DNA from: Vespula vulgaris
Taxonomy: Eukaryota; Arthropoda; Insecta; Hymenoptera; Vespidae
Reading direction: 5' to 3'
DNA: 64,000 nucleotides
Assembly: GCF_905475345.1 (NCBI RefSeq)
Contig: NC_066587.1
Location: 2,932,070 to 2,996,069 of the forward strand
The notes beneath the pieces were generated by a model. That model saw only the letters and a list, made by a program, of their open reading frames with translations, was not told the DNA's origin and did not search any database. The position numbers and the translations under genes were made by a program. Position 1 is the first letter of the stretch. Every line of letters begins with the position of its first letter. Shown here one piece after another: positions 1 to 9,507 of this stretch.

Positions 1-526
1 GAGAATAAATTAATGCAGTCGAGCTGGAAACACCTTCTAAAGATTTGAAAGCTTTCTTTTTTTCTATTAGACTTGGAAATTATGGTTTTTACTAAGTCAA
101 TTTTATTAAATAAATAAATAAGTAAATAAATAAATAAATAAATATTTATATTTCCCTTCGTTATTAGATATGTTCTTATAATTTATGGAAGAAATTATTC
201 TATTACGTTGACTCGTTAGAATTGAAATTCGAAATAAAATGTAGTAAAAATGAGAAATAGATTGTGCGGAGGAGGGTTAGAGAAGAAAGGTAACGACGAA
301 ATAGGGTAAAATTTGTAAATGAGGTAATCAGTGAGTCACTGGAGTTTCTCTTGTAACCATTTCGAAGAAAGTAAAACCATGAAAGCGACTAACAAGATCG
401 TCAAGAAATATCGACGTATTGTTCGAGATTTCAACCATCGAGATTGAAGTATGAAAGATGTTATCTCATTACTTGTCTTCTTTGTTACTCAACAAAGAAC
501 GCGGGATAATATGAAATCCTTGTAAG

Positions 527-557
<31 letters not shown>

Positions 558-596
558 TATAGAAAACGAGCAACGCTCCATTTCTTTCTTATCCTT

Positions 597-627
<31 letters not shown>

Positions 628-1120
628 AAGAATAACTTTTCTCTTTTCTTTCTTTCTTTCTTTTTTTTTTTTTTCTTTCAAGAAATTTCACTTAACGAAG
701 CAGATTCTCATAACGGGTGTCTACATATTGATATAACACTTGGAAATCTTTATTTGTGAATCGGTTGTGAGTTCGCATTAATAGAGGAAACTTTGTGAAC
801 TAGCGTGTAAACTGTTGGAGGAGCAAAAGAGTGAAGAAGAAGAGAAGTGGGTGGGAAGGTGGGCGATAGTGGAGGAGGAAGAGGTGGTGATGGTGGTGTT
901 GGAGTTGGGGATTCGTCGGAAAGGGGGAGATTCGTCGTTTGGGCGAGGAGAACGAGCTTCCGGATCGATCGAACGCGTTCGAGAGTCGTGAGTCAAGAAT
1001 CGAGAGCGTACTCGATCAAATTCATCATATGGAGTGTGCTTGAGACCAATGCAAATCTTTGCCGGACTACTACTAACATAGCTTAGTAATCATACTCTAT
1101 GAATGAATATACGTATGTAT

Positions 1121-1160
<40 letters not shown>

Positions 1161-2307
1161 ACATGTACATATGTATATGTAGAATCTATGGATTCTCTCT
1201 CTTCTATCTCACTCATACGCTTTCTCTCTCTCTCTCCCTTTCTGTTCATCTATCTATCTGTCTCCGTTTGTCTCTCGCGAACTAAACAGGCAAATGAGTT
1301 TGCGGAACTCGCTTAGAAGTGCTGATTGGAAGATCCGCCTATGAGCGGAGTTCTGTACTCGTATTCCACGTAGGAAGGATCGGTCGAAACAGAAGCTCGG
1401 CATCGTTTCAAGAGGGAACGTTTCGAGCTTGATGCTGGATGTTCCAATGGGTTTAACACCGGACGCGTAATCATCGACTTCGTTAAGTGCGTCCGTTAAT
1501 CGAGTTCGTGTATGTGCTATGGCCAATGAGATACGTTCGATGAGATACCTTCTCTTTCTCTTTCTCTTTCTCTTTCTCTTTCTCTTTCTCTTTCTCTTTC
1601 TCTTTCTCTTTCTCTTTCTCTTTCTCTTTCTCTTTCTCTTTCTCTTTCTCTTTCTCTTTCTCTACCATTTTATTTCTATTGTCCATTCTTTTTCTTAACA
1701 GTTGTATCATGTGCTCATACGAAATGCAAATGTCATTACGAAATCGTTTAAGATCGATAATTTATCCGATCATTTCTCGTAAACGTAGGAAAGAATTACG
1801 CGATCTCTTTCTTTTTTCTTTTTTTTACTTTTTTTTTCTCTCTGGAAAATTAATTCGTCGAACTTAATACTCGATTAGCAGTTCAAGTTAAATAACTTGA
1901 AATTTCCCTAGACTGTCATTTCTTGTTTCCTTTTTTTTTCTTCTTTTCTTTCGTGTATTTTGCTCTTCTTTTCCTTTTCCTTTTCTCTTTTTGTTCTTCA
2001 TCTATTCTTTTTTTTTCTTTTTTAAGAGAATCATCTTTCGAACGCAAGATATCCAATTTGGAAACGTCCCTTTGAGGAGACTTTGTTTAAAAAAACGTTA
2101 TTTCTCGGAGAAGCGTGAAATCATGCATCACGTGCATCGTATTTTGTATATATCTCGAAGGAACTTGAAGTAAAACCTAAAGAAATATCGCGTGGCATAT
2201 ACTTATAATGTAGGTAACGGAGAAGCTGACATATTTTTCTGCTACCTGGGGAGATCTTTTAAGTGATCAGTCTTTTCATACCCCTTGCAATCCCTTGGGT
2301 TTTATTG
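1..2307. other. Upstream flank, no gene seen
   Basis: AT-rich unique sequence is mixed with simple repeats. It holds (AAAT)n at 107-144, a purine arm at 525-556 facing a pyrimidine tract at 581-680, a G-rich GGA/GGT stretch at about 846-930, TA and TC repeats at 1103-1270, a pure hexamer array at 1550-1663 and pyrimidine tracts at about 1800-2030. The block 1271-1549 is unique and somewhat GC-richer. I see no coding exon, and the open frames follow repeats. Confidence 0.6.
1550..1663. repeat. (TCTCTT)n hexanucleotide microsatellite, about 19 units
   Basis: The hexamer repeats without visible interruption for about 114 bases. On the minus strand it gives an apparent alternating Glu-Lys protein, which is an artefact of the repeat. 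Confidence 0.9.
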
Positions 2308-2332
2308 TTTACGAGTCGACTCGACTCGTAAA
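2308..2332. other. 25-bp perfect palindrome
   Basis: The arms TTTACGAGTCGA (2308-2319) and TCGACTCGTAAA (2321-2332) flank a single central C. It is unique sequence, not simple repeat. It could be a cruciform or a site for a dimeric DNA-binding protein. Function is unknown. Confidence 0.75.
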
Positions 2333-2432
2333 TATTTGCGTCGACGTGGAAACATTCGCATTAAAAATGCGTCTATAGGAAGGTAGCCTCTATTTTCTCT
2401 CTTGTGAGCACGCGTACACCTGGATGTATATG

Positions 2433-2436
<4 letters not shown>

Positions 2437-2479
<43 letters not shown>
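2437..2479. repeat. (TA)n microsatellite
   Basis: About 21 uninterrupted TA units. Confidence 0.9.
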
Positions 2480-2486
<7 letters not shown>

Positions 2487-3384
2487 CATATATGTATTAT
2501 ATAGCTATATAACGTATAAAAGCTGGTACTATATTTGGGAAAAAGAATAGATTCGATACGGATGGACCTGGAAAGCTTGGATAGAAAATTGAAGAACGTT
2601 GCGCTAATATTTGTATTTCTCTTTCTCTCTCTTTTTTTCTTTTTTCTATTTTCGTCTCTTTTCTTTTCTTTTGTTTTCTTTTTTGTATCCACTTTTTTTT
2701 TCAATAATCGATATCGTTAGAAATTTGAACGTCGAAGGACGATAAACCGAGGAAGTGTGGTAGAAAATTCTTTCACTGTTCATGCCGGCGTAGTTTTCTT
2801 CCTTTTTTTTTTCTATGTCCTTTTTTATTATTTTTTTATGTTGCGTCGTTTAAAAGAAAAAAGAAGGAAAAGTAGAGAGAACCAATTCGATTGAAATAAA
2901 ACCATTTCTCTTCCTTAACCTATTTTTTGTAGAGAAAATCGAAATCTGTTTAATATCGACGGTATCAATGACACAACACGGTTCGCCGTATGGTCCAATG
3001 AATTTATCTGTATGTATGGCTGACCTATTGATCCGTTGGGTGTAAGCCTTTGTCTACCATAATTAACTGCACGCATTTCCCTGGCACTGGATTAACGTAC
3101 GACTCGTAACGTAGAACGTAATCCGTACGTTGAAACTAAACCATTGTTCGTTGTTCGAGATGTATTATAATCGTTCGAATGAAATCAATAAATAAGGGAA
3201 TACGATTTATTTCATATGTTTAACAAACATTCGACTGGTGCCATAATCTGCATATTCATTGATGAAAATGAAATTCATCGGATGCAAATAAATCATATTT
3301 GTTTCGATTACCAAATGAAAAAGAAAAGAAATGAAGAAACAAACAAAGAGACAAATAAAACAAAATATTCTATCTAACGCAATT

Positions 3385-3429
3385 ACACACACACACACAC
3401 ACACACACATGTGTATATATATATATAAA
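3385..3429. repeat. (AC)n-(TA)n compound microsatellite
   Basis: AC units at 3385-3409 pass through ATGTG into TA units ending about 3427. Confidence 0.9.
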
Positions 3430-4613
3430 ATGAATAATTAAAAAAAAAAGAGAGAGGCAATATAAAACGTAACGTTTATGTCGCGTTTGTTCCATGAGAC
3501 TAATTCGTTTCGTTGACCGTTTGAAAACTCGTTTCCACTTGTCCAAAGCTTATTGGTCCGAGATGAAAAAAGTAAAGAGAGTAATCGTATGGTCGGAGCA
3601 ATACGGAGTAATTAAGTGGAAGTTTCTTAGAGTATAAGACTGTAGTCGATGGTGTAGAGACCTTATCTGAGTCGAACAGGCACCAATTATCGGCTTACCG
3701 GTTCTAACTCCCTCCTTCTCCCTCTCACCCTTCCATCCAACTCTCCCGCGGTCCTACATGCGATTACTAAAGCTCGCTACATCTATCTATCCGATGAAAT
3801 TCTTGTTTTGACGACAATACCGGATATTTCTTTCTCCTTTTTTTTTTCTTCCTTTCTTTCCTCTTTATTTTTCGTAACACGTACGATCGATTCGATCGAT
3901 AATCGCGTAATCGAAGAATTTGTCCGTGCAATTGGATCGAATGATCATTTAACAAATGTATTTCGTTCGAGTACGGCCATGTTAGATAAATAAATAATCT
4001 CTTTTCAAAAATTTTTTTACCGAGTACGATGTTATCACTACGTTAATAAATAAATAATCTATTTATCTGTATCGAAATATTTCATATAACAAATGATAAA
4101 GTTGAAAGGTTATCGTCCAAGATTTTGGAATATTCAAAGAAGAACGAAACTGTAGAAAACGGAAACATCAAGGAACCTCGAAGGGAAACTGTAGTATAAG
4201 AAACAAAGTAGATGGAAAGCAACTCGGTATCATCTTCCTCTCTTTCCTTCCGCATCGTCTCGATTTCGAGCGAGTATAAAATCTTTTCGTCATTAGGATA
4301 CTCGAAAGAGAAAAGTTGGGAAACTGCTATTAAATGGTCATGTTAAAGTTCCTTCCCTCGATCTAGTCCTTCTCTTTCTTTCTCTCTCTCTTTTTTCTTT
4401 CTGTCTGTCCCTCTTTCTTTCTCTTTCTCTCTCTCCGTTTCTCGACGATGCACTTTCGAAATTAGCTTTTCCCAAGTAACGTACGGTTGCCCAAGGATCT
4501 GAGATACGCGTATGTATATGTGTGTGTGTGTGTGTGTACATGTGTTTGTGAAAGAACAAAACACTAGTCCGTCTCGATGGTTTGCGCGCTATAACGTTTC
4601 GTACCATAAAGGC

Positions 4614-4630
4614 CGTTTAACCGTTAAACG
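4614..4630. other. 17-bp palindrome
   Basis: CGTTTAAC (4614-4621) and GTTAAACG (4623-4630) flank one central C. It lies in a CpG-rich unique block (4560-4770). Confidence 0.7.
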
Positions 4631-4786
4631 TATAACGCGACGTTGCGCACAGCGTCACGTTTAATTCTTCGACTTTCCCAGGAAACTACGATGAAGTTTA
4701 TTAAGCCCACGGGAAAGTTTGCGAAGGAATACGGTGACCGCCTCGCGTATGATGTTGTACCTCCGTGAAATCGTTAGTTGAACGTT

Positions 4787-4789
<3 letters not shown>

Positions 4790-4839
<50 letters not shown>

Positions 4840-5054
4840 ATTTTCCTCATCGCAGAGATTAGAGAATGTACTCGTAATTCCTGTGAGAATTTCGTTCACG
4901 TACGTAAATGGAAGAAAAGAAATGAAAAAAAAAGAAAAAGAAAAATAAGAGGAAGATTCTATCGTATATTAAACGAAGTATCGTTCTTTTCGTTCGAATT
5001 GATAAAGAATTAAATTTGTTATACATAAAGCTTAATTTTATTTATTTCGTAGAT

Positions 5055-5108
<54 letters not shown>

Positions 5109-5152
5109 TTCTTTCTCTCTCTCTGTCTCTGTCTATGTGTTTCTTTCTTTTA

Positions 5153-5198
<46 letters not shown>

Positions 5199-5220
5199 CT
5201 CTCTCTCTCTCTCTTTCTCT
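4790..5220. repeat. (TC)n arrays
   Basis: Pure TC at 4790-4826, then two larger imperfect CT arrays at 5059-5130 and 5159-5220. A unique AT-rich stretch separates the first from the others. Confidence 0.85.
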
Positions 5221-5882
5221 AAACGAAAATCTCCTCTCGTTCTATCGCGAAATCTTCATAATGAATCTCTCTTAAGCCGCTTAAAGCCATTAGCAAATCA
5301 TTATCTTTCAATGGTTACCTACGATGAAAGGATAGACGTCGATGATAGCAACGACTCAAATTCGTTGGAAGTATGATCCGTTTGAAGCGTTCAATTTGTA
5401 TTACTCGATAATAATGGAGAAATAAAATAAAAGTATCGTAAAAGCATTAATTAATTCGACAAACATTCGGGAACAAAGCAGATTAGATTTCTTTTTATCT
5501 TCTTTCCTTTTGTTTTTCTTTTTCCTTCTTTTTCTTTTTTCTTAAACAAGTATAAAAGCAAAAATAGAAAAAAAATATCGCAGATCGTGTTCGTATTACA
5601 GGATTATAAAAATCACGTCGGCGTGAACGATAGCCGTCAAACGATTTCTTAATTTTCGATCGTAACGAATGAAAACGAAAGGGAGTGTGGTAAGAAATAA
5701 CTATCGAAAATAAATAAAAAAAAAAAAAAACAAAAACAAAAGAAAAAGAAAGAAAAGAAGAAGTTATCGCAATAGTCCGATGATATTTCGTCGTCGAACG
5801 AAGATATGAAACAGGTTGAATTGTGTTAGCGACAGCGTGCTCGTTCATAAGACGAGTTATAACGTCTGTTGGATATATATCG

Positions 5883-6043
5883 GTTGGATCTGTAAAGAAC
5901 AAGTAAAGAAAAGTAAAGAGAAGATAGGAAGAGAAAGGTAAAGAAAAGAAATGAAAAGAAAGAAAAAAAAAGAAAAGAAAAGAAAGGAAAAGGAAAAGCA
6001 GAAAAGAAAGAAAGAAAGAAGGAAGGAAGGAAGGAAAGAAGGA

Positions 6044-6107
<64 letters not shown>

Positions 6108-6620
6108 ACGGATGAGAGAGATAGTTCCCTTTTGAGTCGTTAGCGCAGTGCGATTCCGTGTGCTCGACGAGTCAAAGAATTCCGCAAAGGGGAATGAAGT
6201 GTGGATGCACCAAACGATAGAAGAAATAGAGTAAGAAGGTTGATAGGAAGGAAGGAAGGAAGGAAGGAAGGAAGGAAGAAAAGAAAAGAAAAGAAAAGAA
6301 AAGAAAAGAAATAAAGAAGAGAGGAGAAGAGAAGAGAAAAGAAGGTACCGATAGATGGTTCGCGCGCGCAACCAAACAGATGTAGATGTGAGGAGTCGGT
6401 AGAAATGAAAAAAGCACCACAAATAAAAATCTTTTGGGAGTGGTAGTGGCGTTGCTATAGCTGCCGATGATGCTGGTAGTATTGGTGTGGTGGTGGTAGT
6501 AGTGGTAGTAACGCGGTGGTGGTGGTGGTGGTGGTAGTGGTGGTGGTGGTAGTAATGGTGGTGGTGGTAGAGGGAGAGAGAGAGGGAGAAATGATAGAAG
6601 AAGAGAAGAGAAGAGAGACG
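5883..6620 (+). repeat. About 700 bp of nearly pure purine, then GGT repeats
   Basis: The plus strand is almost all A and G over several hundred bases. It holds (AAAG)n at 6042-6108, (GGAA)n at 6246-6278 and (AAGAA)n at about 6278-6310, then a GGT/GTA block at 6484-6570 and a GA-rich stretch to about 6620. Short mixed interruptions occur at 6109-6240 and 6350-6480. Long purine/pyrimidine asymmetry can form triplex (H-DNA) and excludes nucleosomes. Because it abuts the GC island it may be part of the promoter, but it may equally be simple repeat expansion. Long apparent ORFs across it on both strands are repeat artefacts. Confidence 0.8.
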
Positions 6621-6860
6621 AGATCGGGATATCGGGGACGTGGTTGGGGGTGGCGCCGCGGGCCGCGCCGTCGCCCAGCATCCCTCGTTTCCCACCCGAC
6701 CACCCTTCTAAAGGCGTACCCTAGCACTGAGAGAGTATCTGCTAGTCATACGCCGGCCCGTTGCGAGCACGCTGATACGGCTCGCGTGTACGCTTTCGTC
6801 GTCCTCGCTCGATCGTGTACCGATCTCAGTATCTTATTCTTTACATCGTTCCCGTTCCGG
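6621..6860 (+). promoter_or_regulatory. GC-rich island, candidate promoter of the 9.3 kb gene
   Basis: This short block is sharply GC-rich and CpG-rich (for example a run built of GGCGCCGCGGGCCGCGCCG at about 6651-6669) between purine repeats upstream and AT-rich sequence downstream. A TCAGT initiator-like pentamer lies at 6826-6830, and there is no TATA box at the right distance. The island is about 2.5 kb upstream of the only credible start codon and on a consistent side for a plus-strand gene. Insect promoters of this kind are often TATA-less and preceded by GAGA-type sequence, as here. Promoter function and the exact start site are inference. Confidence 0.4.
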
Positions 6861-7930
6861 TTTAATCAATCCAAAAAAATCCAAAAAAAGAAAAAAAAAG
6901 ATAATAAGAAACGATTTACGCACTGCCTATTTATTAGTATATATATTTTTTTTTTTACAGTGTATAATTCTCTCGTGTTTTGTTCGTTTTATTTGTTTTC
7001 TCTCTTATCCTCGATCGTTAGAAATCGATCTTTCAATCTTGATAAAATTTTTGTTAATTTTAGAGAAAATCGAAAGTTCGAGTTGAATTTTATTCGTTAA
7101 TCCGACGTTCCTGTTCAAAAGGATTTCCTTTTTTCTTTCTTTCTCTTTCTCTTTGTTTTTTTTTCTCTATTACAATTACTGGTACTACTGTTGTTACTAC
7201 GATTCTTTCGAAATTCGTGAAAATTGTACGCACGAGAAACGAAATATGTACAGTCGTTAGTTTCGAGGCTGCATTCAGATCTCGTCAGAGCCCTCACATG
7301 GTCTATGTTTTGTTCCCCGATCCACCACCACTGGCTCCAATCGTCGTGGCTCCCTCTCGTCGTCGTCGTAGTTTCATGCTTCTCGTTTCAGTGACGAGCT
7401 TTACTCGCGACTGAGATACAAGAGCACGTTATACGGTGATATATTTCTAGAGCGACTGGGTACTGTCGTTAGAGAAACGAAATACTTTTTGGTGTTGGTC
7501 GTGTTCGCTTCGTGTCAGATCAATTTTCAACAAAATGGATAAATTGACCGTCGTTGAAGATATATAATATAAAAGAAAAAAAAATATATTTCAAAGACTT
7601 AGAAGTTAGTGTCTAGAAGATCTCGAAGAAACATCGAAGACGATGTCAAAGGTATCGTCGAGCACTATCGTATAATAACTTTTGGAGAAAGAGTTGATTG
7701 GAGGTGAATCGAATGATCGATTTTGAGAATCGCACGAGCAATTTTTTCTCAGCGTGAAAAGAACGCAAGTGATCGTTCACGTTTAAGTTTCTTTCCCCTC
7801 TTCTAATACTTAAGGACGAAGGATCTCTATATTCGAAGAAAAGAAGAAAGAAGAAGAAGAAGAAGAAGAAGAAACAAGAAGAAACAATAATAAAAAGAAG
7901 AAGATACATTAGAACGAAGTCGAAGCTAGA

Positions 7931-8125
7931 ATGGATACTTTTCTAATAATCGGTATTTGCTTTCTCTGCTACGAGATGTGCGATTTGATAAGGCGTTACT
8001 CCACGCCGCAAAATACAGATCTTCATCGATCGGTCGAATCTCCCGCGACATCGCCACCACCACAAAGGATTTTCTCGATTTCACGCAAGATACAGAATTC
8101 TTCTGCCACTTGCTGTCAACGATAG
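7931..8125 (+). CDS. Candidate upstream ORF, 64 aa, in the 5' leader
   Basis: This ATG ORF has A at -3 and G at +4, a strong start context. The peptide opens with a short hydrophobic, Cys-containing stretch (MDTFLIIGICFLCYEM) and continues as a polar, Ser/Pro/Arg-rich tail. It is not built from simple repeats. If the region is transcribed as the leader of the 9.3 kb gene, this would be a regulatory uORF or a small separate peptide. I recognise no family, and an ORF of this length can arise by chance. Confidence 0.2.
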   Translation: MDTFLIIGICFLCYEMCDLIRRYSTPQNTDLHRSVESPATSPPPQRIFSISRKIQNSSATCCQR

Positions 8126-8600
8126 ATCATACTACCACTGCACAATTTCCTTTCAAATGTACAACAAACGCTTTTTATCTTTCGATCCGACGGCGTTACA
8201 TGGCTGATGACGAATAATATTACGATGATCGACGCAACGAGGAAGATCATAAAGGAAGACTCCTTTCTTCGAAATTCGATCCTATTCTCGAGAAGATCTA
8301 TATAATTTGCGGATGTTAATTCGAAAGAATATTTCCCTTATTCGAATCGATAATTCTACAAGTTTCGAACTCGATGATTTCACGGTGAAGATACGAAATT
8401 CGTCCGATACCGTGTTCTCTTATTTTATTTTTAATAAAAGGATCTGTTAACACCTGTCATTTTATTATCGAACGATTCAATTGTTACTTCAGTTCGAAAC
8501 GAAAAATAGACTTGATCAACGTGCTCTACCAAGTGAATATTAAATTTGTGAAACCCGAAGGAATCTGTCCGGCGGCGGAGTAACGAAAGAATCAATTTTC

Positions 8601-8639
8601 TTTACGACTGTTTGCGTTCTGTTAGCCAACAGTCGTAAA
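8601..8639 (+). other. Perfect 12-bp hairpin with 15-nt loop
   Basis: The arm TTTACGACTGTT at 8601-8612 is exactly complementary to AACAGTCGTAAA at 8628-8639. The loop is 8613-8627. A GGCGG-type stretch upstream (about 8571) and GCCGTCG downstream (8641) could extend the pairing beyond an internal loop. It lies in the presumed leader, about 660 bases before the start codon. Confidence 0.6.
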
Positions 8640-9250
8640 AGCCGTCGCATTGATCATCGGAACTCATCGAGTGCAACAAGAAAGTTTCACCTCTCGTTCT
8701 CTCAGCCTTCCCCCCCCCTCTCTCTCTCTATCTTTATTTCTCCTTCTCTTTCTCTCTCCCTCTCCCTCTTTATCTGCGTATCTCTATCTATCTTGCGATA
8801 TCTACGTACGTAAATATATTTTATGGCATCCCATCGAGGTGTGCGTACTTACGTACGCGTGTCAGTGTCGTAAAATTTGACATTCGGGGATAGTGCTCGA
8901 TCCTGTTGCATGTTTTAACGACGTTTTATTCATACGGTCTTCTCAGATTAAATTTATGGACTTTATGTTACGAGTGATAAGAGTATATGAAAGAAAAGAA
9001 AAAAAAATCTTTTTCCTATAAAAATTGTCGCGTTCGTCAAAATATATATTTCGATTTTGAGTGTCGTAAAAAAAAAAAAAAAAAAAAAAAGAAAAGAGAA
9101 AAAAAAGAAAAAAAGAAAAGAAAAAAAAAAACAAGAATAAAAAAGATATATATACCTACATACATACATACATACGTACGTACATACATATATACATATA
9201 TATTTGATTATCGTCAAAGACGAAATAAGGATCACTCGCGTGACTCTCGC

Positions 9251-9282
9251 GATCCGAAAGTGATCCGAAAGAAGATCCGAAA
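9251..9282 (+). repeat. Three copies of GATCCGAAA just before the start codon
   Basis: Copies occur at 9251-9259, 9262-9270 and 9274-9282, spaced 11 and 12 bases apart. The last ends 15 bases before the ATG. This could be a small tandem duplication or a repeated binding element in the leader RNA. Confidence 0.7.
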
Positions 9283-9297
9283 AAGGGAGTAAGAGAA

Positions 9298-9501
9298 ATG
9301 GACTCGCTGGAACGACTAATGAGCGCCGGTTCTCACCATCCATCCCTTACGGCAGCCACGCGATCCCAAAACGCCTTTGTGCAGGCCAATCTCTGCTCCG
9401 TGATTGGTCGTAAGGGTCGACACCTTACCGGCACCTTCTGTTTGACCGGAGACACGATGGAGGGTATCATTCAGTGCCTCGTCTTTCTTAAAGCCTTTTC
9501 G
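9298..9501 (+). CDS. Putative first coding exon of an unrecognised long gene
   Basis: This is the best coding candidate in the window. It starts with MDSLERLM, runs 68 codons in phase 0, and meets a perfect GTAAGT donor at 9502. The ATG has G at -3 and G at +4, and an in-frame TGA at 9241-9243 sits 18 codons upstream, so this is the natural start. The sequence is GC-richer than its surroundings and not repeat-derived, which sets it apart from nearly every other open frame here. The peptide is mixed. An N-terminal third rich in Ser, His and Ala is followed by a basic stretch (IGRKGRH) and a more hydrophobic end with Cys residues (GIIQCLVFLKAF). I see no signal peptide, domain or catalytic motif and do not recognise the family. 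Read through without splicing, the frame stops at 9550-9552. The rest of the protein must lie beyond at least one intron, possibly outside the window. The antisense frame is also open but has no acceptor or donor, so the plus strand is preferred. Confidence 0.55.
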
Positions 9502-9507
9502 GTAAGT
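9502..9507 (+). other. Splice donor of the first coding exon
   Basis: The bases GTAAGT directly follow the TCG codon that ends the open exon. This matches the optimal U1 recognition sequence in all six intron positions. It is the main reason to read the preceding 68 codons as an exon rather than a chance ORF. It leaves the frame in phase 0. Confidence 0.55.

Larger units (their letters stand above)
2333..5882. other. Upstream flank with dense microsatellites, no gene seen
   Basis: Contains (TA)n at 2437-2479, T-rich tracts at about 2615-2700, (AC)n at 3385-3409 followed by (TA)n, CT tracts at 4370-4440, (TG)n at 4519-4537, a 17-bp palindrome at 4614-4630, (TC)n at 4790-4826, compound CT arrays at 5059-5220 and R/Y tracts at 5490-5545 and 5715-5762. 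Unique blocks at about 2930-3200, 3480-3790 and 4560-4770 are CpG-rich. Only short open frames occur, such as 25 codons at 4691-4768. I call none of them a gene. Confidence 0.6.
6861..9297 (+). other. Probable long 5' leader (untranslated exons and/or intron)
   Basis: This is unique, moderately AT-rich sequence with fewer microsatellites than its surroundings, between the GC island and the first coding ATG. It contains a 64-codon upstream ORF with strong start context (7931), a perfect 12-bp hairpin (8601-8639), (AAG)n at 7850-7873, a C8/CT tract at 8710-8775, poly-A at 9068-9131 and (TACA/TACG)n at 9156-9203. A pyrimidine-rich acceptor-like TCTTCTCAG ends at 8946, so the leader may be spliced before the coding exon. 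Three copies of GATCCGAAA (9251, 9262, 9274) sit just before the ATG. Leader status is inferred from position only. Confidence 0.35.

Noticed and set aside
1483..1710. Minus-strand Glu-Lys repeat protein
   Set aside because: It is the direct translation of the (TCTCTT)n array.
5826..6695. 289-codon minus-strand open frame
   Set aside because: It is built from AAAG, GGAA and GGT repeats read on the other strand. The protein is low-complexity Ser/Phe/Leu and His/Tyr runs with no real composition.
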